A DNA stretch of 64,000 nucleotides from Harmothoe impar (GCA_947462335.1 OX381714.1:37111360-37175359); one strand, 5' to 3'. Positions 48,680-61,095 are shown, counted from the stretch's first letter. A program made the numbers and translations. Notes: a model not told the origin generated them from the sequence alone.

Positions 48680-48765
48680 CTAATGTGACTCTTTTATTCT
48701 CTTTTGCAGGTAAGGTTGAACACACAAACTAACTTCACGACGGTTGATATGATCTGAAGGTAACA
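48680..48765 (+). other. Candidate recursive splice site and 50-nt RS-exon
   Basis: A branch-point-like GCTAATG (A at 48683) and the tract CTTTTATTCTCTTTTGCAG end at 48709. The next bases are GTAAGG, so a strong acceptor abuts a strong donor (CAG|GTAAGG). Fifty bases later there is a second donor, GAAG|GTAACA (48759/48760). The 50-nt segment contains a stop in every frame, including TGA in the phase that follows NALF exon 1. This arrangement matches recursive splice sites described in long introns of animals. It lies on the same strand as the NALF gene. Confidence 0.5.
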
Positions 48766-51700
48766 CATTGACTACATCATCTATGCTTAGAATTCGAATT
48801 GACTTAGATCATGGATGCTTAGCTTACACATGGATTAAAGTGGGGGGTAAGGTGTGGCCTTGTATTCTCACTTCATACATGTAAACACCCCATCGCTCCC
48901 CACCCACACCCCTAATATCACCCCTTAGATTAATGAGAGATGGGAAGCTTAAAACTAAAATGGCATTTGCTGAGCGTTCAGCTTCCAATACAGCAGGCCA
49001 GACATAAATTGACTTGAGTGCCTCCAGCAGGAAAAAGAGCCAAAAACGTGTCCAGGGTTTTCACCTTTGGTAGGAGTTTTTAGAAGTGCAAAAAACAGGT
49101 TGTGTGTTGATGGCCAATGTGTGGTATGACAAGAGAGAAAAAGTGGTCTGGCAATACCTCCAGCTAACAATAGCCTCTGGGTGACAAATCGGCTGGCGGT
49201 GGTCTCTTGTATAGTGGCTCTACATATTGGTGTTACCGTCATGCCATGGCTCAGCCTTTTATATGTTGGCTAAACAGCAATTCTCTCTCTTGTTTGATCT
49301 CCTGGTATGAGCATAAAGAAATACCCTTATCAGTCAACACTGATGTGCGGGTCCGACCTCTATTTATACAATGTCGAGCCAACCCGACCTTGTCTTCTAA
49401 AGGGGTATTGTCACCAAGAACCTACAGGTTATTCTTCTAGTACTATTCTAATGAACTAACAAGACTTAGTGCTATATGAGAAGTGCCATGAGAGAGGAGC
49501 TGTAGATCAGAGCATAAAAGAGGACAAGATGTGTGTTAAAATTGGTGTTCAGTAGCCATTACTATTCTATAGGAAACTATACATGGTGGCTCAGTCTATT
49601 GTATAATTATCAGCCATGAATACCCCCACCTACATATGACCTATGTCAGACCCCTATAGATGCAGTGGCATTACACACCCATATCGATTTTTCGTATTGG
49701 GGTGTAGCCTCTATTTCCACCTCCACTCCCTCAAATAGAAACAGCTGGCAATGTCGTACAGGTACAATAGCAAGCTGAATCAGACGAGGCAGATAGTCAT
49801 GTGCGTTGAAACAATTCCAATATGTTGTACATTATGCAGCAAACTGCAATATACCAATGGCTGTGTATAGGCAGTGTATAATAGCGGTCGAGTGGTTATG
49901 ACAACTTTATAAGTGGCACTTATATAAAGGTAATGTAATATACAGTGTTTTCATACCGGTCGCATTTTGCATCAAGAACGCATCTGACTCTGGTCTAGAT
50001 TTAATCCACATGTGATATAGAAGTGAAAAAATGAATTATTGTCAATTGATTTTACATTATGCCAATAAAGTGTGTTTCAGGCAACTCGACGCTAAGTCAA
50101 GTTTCAAAATAGGGCCGATCTCTAGCCTTTGCCCCCCCCCCATTTTTTGGAATTTCTTCCCCAGGAAGCACAAGCTCCCTCTGACTTCAGTTGCCTGAAT
50201 AATTGTCTGATTTCAGGAAGTTGCATTTAAACAAGAATATCCAACAATTTTGTGATATTCCAATTATATTCTAAATTATATTTCTATGAACACTTTGAAC
50301 AGCGAGATGTACTATACTCCATGCTTTGAATGACTGGTGTGGACAGTGTTAACTAGTCCTCCAGGGTTTACAAAAACTTAAGTCACCAGTGAAAAACGAG
50401 GAGAGTGGATTTAACCCTTGTGGTCAATTCAGAGACATATTATGAGTGCGATATGGTGGACACACAGGCCTAGCTGCTGTTTTTGCTACAGTATAGAAGG
50501 CAGGCAGACATGCTGGCGGAAATGCTACTCGATGGCAGGCATGTGCAGTGCACGCTATGATGTGATTGAGCGGCAGCCATCTTGTAAGCAGGCCGCGGCT
50601 GACAGCAAGATAAGCCAATTAGCAGTCGCCTTACATAACGCTGTAGGTACCGAACCACGGTTGAGACAGCCCCAGTGAACCGGCCCTCGGCAGTCGCCGC
50701 AGGAAACAGGCTATTTAGGGAAACCATTTTGATCTCATTTTGATCTTAGTACAAGGTAGAGATCACAAGGGGTGGCTTTTATATCATGGCCGGTATATAA
50801 ATAGTAGATAAAAAGGGTGGCATCAGCCTATATTTGGCACATGTATGCATGTTTGTCTGGTCAAAACATGTAGTTTATGCATGTAGTATGCAGCCTACAT
50901 GGCCTTCTCTTATCAGTGCCCATGTACATTCTATATATTGGGAAGTATTCTGGTACATAATGAGGTTTAAATTTAGAAGGATTTACCTAATAAATTACAC
51001 TGGCTCATGGGTAACATGGGGGCAAGTATAGACACAATACATTGTAGTATCTTTCAAGGAGGGTAAGTGATTCTAGATTGGACTTTTAAAGACATTCAAG
51101 GCCGTGAATTACCATAATTTTATTCCCTCAAACTGTCATGCCCTGAGGTAACATAGTTTACAGTCTCCGACCCATTATCATGCATTATTTCCAATATAGT
51201 TGTCTCATAGTTGAGATTCATTGAAATCATATCAGGATGGCATTGCTCAACCCCTATATAAAGTATATATATGTAGGCCTTACAGTCTACAAAAGATGGA
51301 GTGGAGGCTATTGTTTAACACCATTGAATGTATTACCAACTTACCAACGACACCATCCCCGGGTAGACATTAAAGGAAGCCATGCCAGTACTGCTATCTT
51401 CTTTTAATTCTCATCTTTTTAAAAGAAAGTGCTTTGATGGTCGGCGACGGAATTTATCGATTGGCTTGTAAAGCTAATATAGGCTTGGAAGATAAATATC
51501 ATTATGCACTAAGGGAAGGGTGCACATGCCGGAAGTAGTCAAGAACCTGCCTGAGTGTGAGGTATTTAGTTTCATAGCGCATGCGTTGGAATGCTAGTAC
51601 CGTCATCTAACACCAGAAATCCATTTACTAGAGAAGTGATATATCCTTTGTAGTTTCTTTCGAGATAAGTTTTAATTCTGTTTTGTAGATATTAATTGAT

Positions 51701-52012
51701 TTAAGGAGGAATTTGAAATGGCAATGTTAGCTAGCAAGTATGCGATAGCGGCAAGGGTGACAGCCTTAAAATAATTAATATGCACGTCTTTTCTTAATAA
51801 ATGTGTCTTCCAAATAACCCAAATATGATTTATCATCTATGTGTTCAACAAACCATTTGTTGTATGCTGAAATGGCTAAGGAGTCACCATTTGCCAGATG
51901 TTTCATTCAGTATAAGCTGTGACCTAGCAATAGAACCCTTCCAAGGTTAAAGAAAGATTTATATATGATGTGATTATGCAGATAGAGCCTTGGATAAATG
52001 TGACGCTCCAAC
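48766..52012. other. Intronic stretch, nothing recognised
   Basis: Mostly unique DNA. A C-run of about 9 lies near 50134 and an NRF1-like GCGCATGCGT near 51578. No exon identified. Confidence 0.45.
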
Positions 52013-52372
52013 TACACAGAGGCAAATATCAGAGTCACCCAATGTCGCCAATACTACTCTCAGACAAGGGTCAGGCACTGCTGGACTATAATAGATGGGT
52101 CAAGGGCCATTCTAGTGAGGGTCAGGCTAGGCTGGACATTGAATAACAGGCTGGACCTTGGCAAACTTGCTTGAAAGTCTGGCCATGCTGGATCCTCATG
52201 CCATAGTCTGGCAATGCTGGACTCTTGCAGGCTGATAGAGACTCTCCCAAGAGTCCAGCCTGACCCTCACTAGAATGGCCCTTGACCCATCTATTATAGT
52301 CCAGCAGTGCCTGACCCTTGTCTGAGAGTAGTATTGGCGACATTGGGTGACTCTGATATTTGCCTCTGTGTA
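52013..52372. repeat. Large inverted repeat, arms about 120 bp, spacer about 115 bp
   Basis: TACACAGAGGCAAATATCAG begins the left arm (52013-52136). Its reverse complement ends at 52372 (CTGATATTTGCCTCTGTGTA). The arms appear identical by eye except for a 4-bp deletion near the inner edge. The spacer holds a second hairpin (CTGGACTCTTG / CAAGAGTCCAG). A transcript would fold into a long duplex. Confidence 0.9.
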
Positions 52373-53131
52373 CTGTGTAAAGAAAATGATATACATAGTA
52401 CTGTGCTTTAGAACAGAAGTACTGTTCGTCCTTTTCTAGAACTAGATCTGAATATCTATCCTGAAACCAGGTTAGAGCGAGGAATGGATTGGAGGATTGC
52501 ATGGCAAGGAAGATAATGATAGAGTGAAACCTCAAGGTCGGGCTCTACTAGATACAATTTCCTCATCGAATCGGAGAGATTCTCACAAAAGCTGGTACAA
52601 TTAACGTCTATGTTGAGTAGTGAAGCTCGATCTTTAGACATTTTTGTCTGAGCTTTTGTGAGAATATCCCAGATTCAATGATGAAATGGAGAAGTGTAGT
52701 TAAAGCTTCAGATAGTCGATACGGCTTTGGGGAAAGTAACTGGCCACACTGAGATACACTACCAAAATACTGAAATATATGCATTGGAAATCTCAAGCTC
52801 TAACGTGGACGCCATCCCATTCACCAGTATATGAGTCCACGGTCAGTGGAGCCCCAACTTATGCCTTATATGAGTGTCGGATTTAATAGAAGTGGCAGAT
52901 AGCATTGTATAGCTGTAGTTGTTCTTAGGGCTGCCCATTCTAGTAAAGGTTGCATTGCTCTGAACAAGCTATACGTGTATAGGAGAACTGTATACACGAG
53001 GAATTTATTCTGGAATAATAGGAGTGGGTCGGGTAGAACCAACTCTCGCCTCTTTTCAAGAAGAAATCACTGGTGATGGGGTCAACGATTATTGTGGGGC
53101 CCCTGTGGCATAGATTATGAGGCAGAGAGTG
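52373..53131. other. Intronic stretch, nothing recognised
   Basis: A 12-bp inverted phrase (TTCTCACAAAAGCT / AGCTTTTGTGAGAA) occurs at about 52569-52664. No gene seen. Confidence 0.45.
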
Positions 53132-53366
53132 TTAACCCTTTGAGGACCACATATTGCGTTAATGCACCATGGCCCTGGTCTGCTGGATGCATGAATGCAG
53201 CCTTGGCTGAACACTCGCCAGGTCTGCATTCACTATACAAAGTACAGGCATCAAGCTGACCCTACAGGGTTGGTACATTCCCGGAGGGTCGTCATGATGC
53301 ATGAATGTAGCACTGGCGACAAACAGCTTAGTACATTAAAGCAGCGTGTGGCACTCAAGGGGTTAA
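53132..53366. mobile_element. piggyBac-like MITE copy with intact TTAA flanks
   Basis: TTAACCCTTTGAGGACCAC at the left and GTGGCACTCAAGGGGTTAA at the right. The inside includes GGATGCATGAATGCAGCC and ACTCGCCAGGTCTGCATTC. Confidence 0.8.
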
Positions 53367-55765
53367 ACTGGTAGTATAGGAACCCTAACACACTGAGTCT
53401 GTTAGAGGCACTACAAAGACCCATTCCACCTGATCCCCTAGCACCTTCACACAGATTAGGGCAAGGCCTGCCCCACCCACCCGCACCTAGGGATAAATTA
53501 TGCACGCGGGAACGAGGGTAGCAATGGTGAGGGGTGATAGATTCTCTTCCCAGCTCCTCTAAGCCACACAGTAAAGCCACGCCCTCTCACCCCAAAGCAG
53601 ATTTGGCCTTCATTTGTACAGCGCCCAGCTGGCTCTATAAACAAGGCCGGCGTGTGTGCATCCCGCCTGTGGACCTTCTTGGCCGACTGAAGGATGGCAG
53701 GGAGAGGTATTTACCTCCCTCCCAGATAGTCATGAGAATGGTGCTGGTGGCCAAGACAGCTATTCCCTATGTGTAGGCCTACTATACTGCTCCTGCTGGG
53801 ATGTGAATTTTCTCAGTTATTCTAGACTTTGGTCATTTTGAAACATGGCTCTGCGTGTTTGCACCTGGTTTGAGGTGATATAGTAGGCCAAATAAAGTGT
53901 TGTGTTCAAGAGAACTAGGGTAGATAGATCGATTTCCCCCACCCCCATTTTTTGAATGATTTTTGAGAATTTAGTACATTTTACAACTAATTTACCACGG
54001 TTGGCCATAAAAAGAATTTCAAATTTACAAAATGACTCAAAACCTTAAAGTTGGGGCCAAAATATGGGGTAGGTCGGGTAACCTGAACACAAATTATGTT
54101 CCTTCTGATAATATTCACTCATCAAAATATGCGAAATACACCAAGGTAAGCTGGGGCATAACTAAGCTCAAACTCTTGACTAGGGAACTGGCTATTCACA
54201 TTTTGATTTATACAGACGTTCTGTGACAGGGTTTGATCTAATCAGCACAGCCTCCCTGGCCTCGCTATCATCTGCTGCTACGGCACTACATGTACTTCCT
54301 CTCTGCCAAAACGCGAACTTTTGGCAGAGTAAGTCATAATAGATCAGTCAATGAGTCATATGGTCAGAATCATAGTCAGAACTAAACATGTTCCTGGGAA
54401 CTATTTTTCGTGTATATGCTGACTATAGCATGTGATGGGGATAGGAGAGGAGAAAAGTAGAACCGTTTTTTCCACAAAAGAGCTGCTGTTGTCCGAGATT
54501 TTAGGTTTTATTTGAGACTATGCTGGGTGCTCAATATGCGCGGCCATGTTACTTCTGTCCTCGGAATTACAGAGAGATCTCAGCGGGTACCAGATTCACA
54601 CACTCTTTGCTATGCCAGGAAAAACAACGGTCCGAGAACAGAACCTACATCTCACAAGTCCTGCATTGGCTGCTGGCGTACACGTGTTGTGCCCGGAATA
54701 AGTTCCCTCCCGTTTCGTCGCTATACATACCAGGTATGCTCCCCCTGCTCTTCGTGTTGCCATGTGCACGCTATGCTGTGGCACTCCCTCAATAACCTAC
54801 CATTCCCTACCACCACAGATATATATTTATATATACTCTTTTGTATTGGATGGAAAGTAGCAGATATGAGCATGCTTACACTAGAATAAGTTGTCATGAC
54901 ATATCAAGGGTATTAAATGGTCCGTTGAAATATTTCCTTTGTCAGTTTTAAAAGACTTCGGTGATGCATTGATCGTTGGAAATGAATACGTCAGTACTGA
55001 AACCAATGCAGAAATTGTCATTCACTGCGTTCCATGCACTTGTAAAATCATAATCAAAATTGAATAAAAGAAATGTGCAAGGAATAAAACTAGTTTCCCT
55101 TCAGCAGTCCTTGGGGACATTCCCTTATCGGAGGCTGGTTTGGGTGAAGCTGTCATCGACCAGCCATGGCATAAAATAACGATCACATTTCAAGAAATGG
55201 GGAAAAACTGAAATATCCCCAAACCAACACGGTAATCCCATGCTGAGCTGATGTCGCAGTTTCAAGGGGTCGGAGAGTACTTTTTGTGATTGTAGTTCCT
55301 CCAGTCAATCCCTAATCTGTTCGCCGCAGCCCCCAACCCTTTGCCTCCCACCACAAGAGGGGTTCCACATGGTGCCTTCCAGATAGTGGACCACTTTTTG
55401 ATAGTGTCTTTTCCTAGGAGGACATGGTTTCAAAGTTTAACATAAGAGCTTGAAATTATGATATTTTCCATTATCTTAATGGGGGTGTGAATGTGATGTC
55501 CTCATTCCTATGTTCATTTCAAGATATGGTCACATACAGCTGTCGATTTTAAGAAATGCCAATGTCCAATGTCACCAACTCTTATATTCCTCATGTCACA
55601 TGTCACTAGGGCCGAAAATGCCCATGTCGCCGTGTTGAATTAAGTGGTATACCCCTAGTATAAATGTTCTGGAATGGCCGGAATCCAATTAACCAATATA
55701 AACTGGTGCATACACCAGCTTTCGCAAATTAACTATATACAGTGCAAATGTATATGCCTACATAG
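53367..55765. other. Intronic stretch, one possible repeat fragment
   Basis: About 53930-54090 has an A/T-rich body ending GGGGTAGGTCGGGTAACC, resembling the terminus at about 4435. A 10-bp hairpin (TGCCAAAA / TTTTGGCA) lies at 54305-54325. No exon recognised. Confidence 0.4.
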
Positions 55766-55769
55766 CTTC

Positions 55770-55905
55770 TACACTGTAAAAAGTTGTTGTTCGTGAACAG
55801 CAATATGTGCTGTAACTATACAGTACTTTAGCTGTAAAAGATAATACAGCAACTTTTGCTGTACACATACAATTCTGTTACAGTAGATGCAGGTTCGAAT
55901 CCCAT
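55770..55905. repeat. ACACTGT-terminated repeat joined to a tRNA-like B box
   Basis: ACACTGTAAAAAGTTGTTG begins a body rich in ACAGTA/TACTGTA phrases. It ends near GCAGGTTCGAATCCCATAAC, whose GGTTCGAATCC (55892-55902) is a perfect Pol III B box. Confidence 0.5.
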
Positions 55906-55997
55906 AACCAGCAACCAGAGGGAGAGAGAGCAGAGAGGTTGGAGGGTGTACCATACTCCACAGCTCAAAAGCCCACTGTTGCAGGCTACATAGTGAC

Positions 55998-56070
55998 TGC
56001 CCCTCTAGCTCAGTCGGTAGAGCCGTGGGAGATGTAGTCTGAGGGTCAGCGGTTCCAGTCCCGGCAGGAA
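55998..56070 (+). repeat. tRNA-derived SINE head
   Basis: TAGCTCAGTCGG (56006-56017) matches the Pol III A box, and GGTTCCAGTCC (56051-56061) is close to the B box at the expected distance. No cloverleaf with a paired anticodon stem can be drawn, so it is tRNA-related and not a functional tRNA. Confidence 0.55.
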
Positions 56071-56414
56071 ACTCTCACACAAACTACATTTCTCCTGATG
56101 CAATTCTAAAGTATAATATATTTTGGTACACTGAGATGTTACTATTGAAAATATGCAGAGGATAAGACCAATGTATCTCAACAATCTGCATGAAAGATAG
56201 TAAATTTACTTTGAAAAACATCTATAGGCCATCAAGATTACACTTCAACTAATGGTAGTTCAGTCCTTATTAGTACATTACTGCAATAGGGTAATTTTCA
56301 TATTATCCCTTAAGACATGAACAGTCTAGTTCTAAAATTGTCCCCAGGGATCCTGTGTTGACCTCATTACCATTCACACATAAGTAGGAGGTGTTTCAAT
56401 GCACCTGACATGCA

Positions 56415-56622
56415 GGATTCACTGGCATAGTGGTCATGGTTCAGGACTATGGATTGGAACCTGGGGGTTCAAATCTCCAAGATGTTGAATATGTGAGCCT
56501 TTTTAGAACTCAGGTCTGCGTCTACAGTAGATTCTACTGTAGGTCTACAGCAGAATTTACTGGAACCAAAGTTGCCCCCAATAGTTGCTGTACAGAAACA
56601 CTACTTACTTCTAACAGTGTAT
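56415..56622 (+). repeat. tRNA-related SINE-like element
   Basis: A box TGGCATAGTGG (56423-56433) and B box GGTTCAAATCT (56466-56476), then a body with CTACAGTAGATTCTACTGTA and GGAACCAAAGTTGCCCCCA, ending ACTTCTAACAGTGT. About 100 bp of the body recurs inverted at 63660-63745. It ends in no poly(A) tail that I can see. Confidence 0.6.
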
Positions 56623-56649
56623 GCCGATGGGATGATTACATTTGGATTC

Positions 56650-57720
56650 GGATTTCTTACAATGTGTTTTCGATTTGCCTTTGGGGGGGGGGGGGGTAAA
56701 TAATTTTGCACATGTTTGTCCGCATTTCCGGAACAATCCTCACAGAAATATTTTCTAGAACTGATATCATCAGTGGGTAAAATGTGCTAATTACATTTCA
56801 ACCGTGGGTGTGTAGACTCGTGGGGAGGAGAATGGAATGGCGCGGATATTATGATAACAACTTGTTTTGATGAGATCGTATCTGCAATAACATCAGCTTA
56901 GTTAATGCAGTGGTGACAGGTATACCTTAGACCGTCATTAAATTGACAAGATGAGTTCGTTATACAATTAAAAAGCTTCTTTAGTAGACATATCATTTTT
57001 ATGAAGGAAATACACGGTGCAACAATTAGCAGGTATCGGGTTTTAAAAATTGATGTGGATTGGTTTTAATTAGTACAACTTGTTTAACTTGCTCAAAAGT
57101 TTTTCAGAGTATCCTTCAGGACGATTATCTGTAAGGATTACCGTAGGTATAAAAAAGGTAGGATGGAACTAACTGGTTGGAGAGTATTAGGACATCCTAA
57201 TTTCACTCTGCCTCAGTTTGCAGTGATTTCAAATGGACTACCTATAACACGATAGTGAACAGTGGTGTATGTACACTATATTTACCATAAACGAGCCTCT
57301 ACTATCGAAAAATACTGCGTATTTTAATAGACTAACAGGGGCAGATCATTAAGGAGGTCCTGTAGGGCCGGACCTCCCGCTTTATGAGAAAAAAATAAGT
57401 AAATAAGTTTAACTATCAATAATCATTTAGTGTGATGAAACCCGTCTTCTTTAATGCCTGCTCTTAACAACATGTCATGTTATTACTTTAATAGGGCCCA
57501 GCCATTTAACACGATTGCTTAGATACATTTACTGGAGGGATATACCGTGGTGAATGGACCACCGACAGTGCTATAAGGAGGGGCAAGGAAGGCATTTTGC
57601 TTCCATGGCTGCTGCCTGTTTTGGGAAGAGGGGTTAGACTGGGGAACATGGGCGACAAAATCAATATGTTTGTATCAAGCAAATTGGTTGGTGTGGAGAA
57701 TAATGGTCCACCGTCGGACC
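56650..57720. other. Intronic stretch, nothing recognised
   Basis: A G-run of about 14 lies at 56683-56696. Otherwise unique AT-rich DNA. Confidence 0.45.
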
Positions 57721-57724
57721 CCAT

Positions 57725-57965
57725 ACACTGATGGCGGCTCGGCAGTGTCATGGCCGCCAGAATAGACGCCGTGCTCTCAGCCAATCAGCGCGCGTCTCGC
57801 AGCGGGCGAGATTTGGGACGGGAGTTTGGGAGCGGGCGGGGGTTGCGATTGTCAGTAATAGGCGAGGTTGTCGGTGTTAGTGCATTTAACGGAGACAGGG
57901 GGTGGTGTTCCCGTCTTGTCTCGCGCTATCTCGTCTACATGCGTCAGTGCCCCCTGGCGGAGGTC
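57725..57965. promoter_or_regulatory. Promoter-like CpG patch: YY1, CCAAT and CTCF-like sites
   Basis: Within 240 bp: GATGGCGGCTC and CATGGCCGCCA (YY1-like, opposite orientations), CCAATCAGCGCGCG (NF-Y-type CCAAT box at 57781), several GGGCGGG/GAGCGGGCGGG runs, and GTGCCCCCTGGCGG (57947-57960, CTCF core on the minus strand). No exon is recognised on either side. It could be an alternative NALF promoter, an antisense promoter or a non-coding RNA start. Confidence 0.4.
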
Positions 57966-58677
57966 CTCCTGGTGGCTGGGGTTGTGTGTGTGTGGGGGGG
58001 GGGGGGAGGGGAGGAATGCCACCTCCTTTACACTGAGTGCAGGGCAAAGTGCCCCCCCTCTCCACTCTCCACCACCCCCTCCCCTATACCCCTTTCTCAG
58101 TCTCAGACCTATTGATTTATGTTCTTTTTACTTCCCCTTCCACAGTATATCTTACAAGGGGGAAAGGTTTCTCCGGAAATATGGGATCCGGACGTATTGA
58201 CTTTGGTACATGGTCATCCTCACAGCAAACTCTGAGACAGGAAAACCTAAAAGTGGCCATGTGATGTGGTACCGGTACACTTATAACATACAGAATTTGT
58301 CAATTTAGCATGAAGTTTATATAACTATATAGGGAAGTGATTGTACGAAAATTGCTCCATACCAGACATCCATTGTCATGATGAGACAATATTGTCTTTC
58401 TACGCCATATGCAGTGATTTATATAAGTGACAAATATAATAATTTACCTTATTAAGCACTTCATAACTAAGTTAGTGGGTGAGCAATACTAGGGCAAAGA
58501 AAATGTAAATATCAACCATAAAGGGTGCAGTTGGTTTGCACATTCCATAACCTGAATTGGCATATTCCATAAACCGTAGCAGCGGAAAGCTTTTAGAGCA
58601 CCCAGGTAAACCTTGTCTGGACGGTCGATCAATTAAATATTAATCAAGTATTGGTCGCCGTTGGCGTTATTCATCAA

Positions 58678-58888
58678 TATACCTTTAAGGGTGGCATGAC
58701 ACCTCAATACCTTACTATGTCCATTTAGCCCCATGATGTACCAATGCAGCGCTGATAAGTAACTGGCTGGGACTGCATGCATGATGCCCACATCTGGGAG
58801 TGTATCAGTCATGCATGATGCTGCATTCATGCATCACAACAACAGAAATGCATGGTGCATTAAGGCACTCTCCTGACCTTAAAGGTTG
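58678..58888. mobile_element. Diverged piggyBac-like MITE copy
   Basis: ACCTTTAAGGGTGGCATG at the left and CCTGACCTTAAAGGTTGT at the right. TGCATGCATGATGCCCAC and GCTGCATTCATGCATCA lie inside. Confidence 0.65.
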
Positions 58889-58965
58889 TGCTCCCAGCAG
58901 GCAGACATGTGATTTAGCTGATGGATGGAACCCTGCCACTCAGCCCAATATTTAAAGGGGCTACT

Positions 58966-59178
58966 TTAACCCTTTATAGGTCGCACAGTACCTTAATGTA
59001 GGTGTTATATATCGTCAGAATGCATGAATGTAACCCTGGCGACTCAACTCGCCAATGGTGCATTCCAACCCTAGGAGAGTGTATCCATCTCAGAGGATGC
59101 TTAAATGCAGGACTCCAGGGTTGCATCCATGCATCATGGCTATCAAGTATAAAGCTTATGCGGCCATTAAAGGGTTAA
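58966..59178. mobile_element. piggyBac-like MITE copy with intact TTAA flanks
   Basis: TTAACCCTTTATAGGTCGC at the left, GCGGCCATTAAAGGGTTAA at the right. CGACTCAACTCGCC and GGTTGCATCCATGCATCATG are inside. It is separated from the preceding copy by about 77 bp. A further fragment of the family (TATGGGATTGATACACTCCC) lies at about 59482-59501. Confidence 0.8.
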
Positions 59179-59287
59179 CATGCATTATGGATATTACTAC
59201 TTTGAGGTCCAAATAATTTGCTGTGTAATATAGCCTCACAGCACGTCGTGAAGGTATGCGAGGTTGTGTGATGTTACACCATGATGC

Positions 59288-59310
59288 TGGGTGACGCTAG
59301 ATGGCGCAGT
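59288..59310 (+). promoter_or_regulatory. CTCF-like core
   Basis: GACGCTAGATGGCGCAGTG contains CTAGATGGCGC, an exact match to the SYAGRKGGCRS core. Confidence 0.35.
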
Positions 59311-59744
59311 GCCACGGAGAGTGGTCTAGAGCAGGATAGGGTTCATGCGCTAAAGGCAATAGCTGGAATACTTTAATTAACAGGAAATGACCAAATTTAT
59401 GCTGATACATCAGTGATAGTGCCCCTTTTTCACTATACCACTATGGCCATGATGCAAGAATGAGTAACTTGATACCGACTATGGGATTGATACACTCCCA
59501 ACGCCTCTGTTATTCTCGTATCATATCATGTCATAAATCTATGCACCTAATTTAGGAAGTTGAGCGTTTTCCTGTAGTAATTGTCCATTGATTGGCGACT
59601 CAATTGATCCCCAAGGTTATGTGAAATTATTATAGCATAGGCCTACTAATACTGGTACAGCAATGTGGGGTGATGTGATGTAATGTTCTGGGGTAATACA
59701 GGATGACACAGGATTACAAAGACTGCGACGTACACAAATTAACA

Positions 59745-59925
59745 TGTAATACAACACTGTAAATAAGTGTAGGTACACAGTATACTGTACTGTAGATCTA
59801 CAGTAGAAGCTATTGTAGAATGGATTTACAGTAGAATCTTCTGTAGATTTACAGTACATCCTACTGTTTACCTACATTAAACTGTACACCTACAGTAGAA
59901 TCTACTGTACAACTATAAAAATGGC
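59745..59925. repeat. ACACTGT-terminated repeat with CTACAGTAGAATCTACTGTA palindromes
   Basis: It begins ACAACACTGTAAATAAGTG and consists of overlapping TACAGTAGAATC / GATTCTACTGTA inverted phrases, the same vocabulary as the SINE-like bodies at 56.5 and 63.7 kb. Confidence 0.6.
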
Positions 59926-60684
59926 AACCAACTTATTTTGGTGAATGTATACAGCAGAATGTACACTCACTCTCAGTAAATTGCACAGCATTGTGCGTCC
60001 CAGTTCCTAGGGTATAGAAGAGATAATCAAGAATGCAAAGTCGAAATTTCCAGGGTTCCTTATGGGACTCAATTAGTCATCGTGGGAATGGGGTGTGCGT
60101 GAGTGAGTTAATGCGAATCTAAAAGAACCAAGGACTTTCACAGACTTCGATTACTATGGATTGGTCCCCTGAAGCAATAGAATTAAAGCTAATCAATTCT
60201 AGAACCTGGAACTCCCTAATGATGTCGCACCTTTTTATGCTATTTCACACATGGTTTAGACGGAGTAAGAAGTTTGCTTTAGATCGTATTTTGTTGTGTA
60301 AGCTATGAATTCTCCATTGCCTTTAAGTGTAGATGGATGGATTGTTCTTTCATCGAAACAGATGTCTTCGAATCCCTCACCAAGGAGGAAACAAACACTG
60401 CTTTATTATCACAACATAAATATAGTGTGGAAATAATCAACGTTCTGCAAGGAAACAATAAGCAAAGTACTTTAATAGGGAGTGATCATTATTTAAGAAC
60501 AGGGGACCCCTATAGTGAGAGCGGGGTGGGTAGCTTCACCAATTCCTTGCTGAAATGCACCAACCCTAGTAACCTTTCCACAGCATAACATATCTACATT
60601 TATGCCAGGGCATGTACCGGTAGTATTATAACGGGTACACTGGATCAGATTCTGACCGCAGTAGATACAAAACTCAGTTGGAGG
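59926..60684. other. Intronic stretch, nothing recognised
   Basis: An 83-codon plus frame at 60337-60588 has no recognisable domain or clear splice edges. Confidence 0.45.
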
Positions 60685-60777
60685 GTTGGAGTCAACGTTG
60701 AATCATCATTGAATCATCATTGAATCAACATTGACAACCATTTATCCACGTGGATTCGATGTTCTGTGCCCACTGGG
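60685..60777. mobile_element. 5'-truncated copy of the CCCAGTGGGCAC MITE
   Basis: Ends TGTTCTGTGCCCACTGGG, like the 16082-16189 copy. The body TTGAATCATCATTGAATC and TTGACAACCATTTATC is shared. The left terminus is missing. Confidence 0.75.
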
Positions 60778-60959
60778 ATAGATATGTATACTCCTCGGCT
60801 CTGCATACGGTACTACATAATGTATAATGCTCTCTATAGATATCAGTTCTATATCAGAAGAGAGAAACTTATACATATCCCAATAGCCCCAGACCGTAAC
60901 AGTGTATCCTGTCCGCCTCACGCCCACCGAGCACCTCACAGACCGGCATACGGCACGAT

Positions 60960-61095
60960 TAGTTAAGGACGCTCTGGGATCACGCGCGACCTAACGCGAT
61001 GAACGAGAGTTTAGCGTGAGCTTGGCCTTTGGGGAACGCCATACTGACGGCTCAGCGTCCCGAGAGGGGTCGCTGCGGACGAGTAGACGAGCGGG
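60960..61095. other. Small CpG cluster
   Basis: GATCACGCGCGACCTAACGCG and GGTCGCTGCGGACGAG raise CpG density locally. No exon is seen. Confidence 0.2.

Noticed and set aside
55998..56070. Functional tRNA gene
   Set aside because: A and B boxes are present but no anticodon stem or matched acceptor stem can be drawn.
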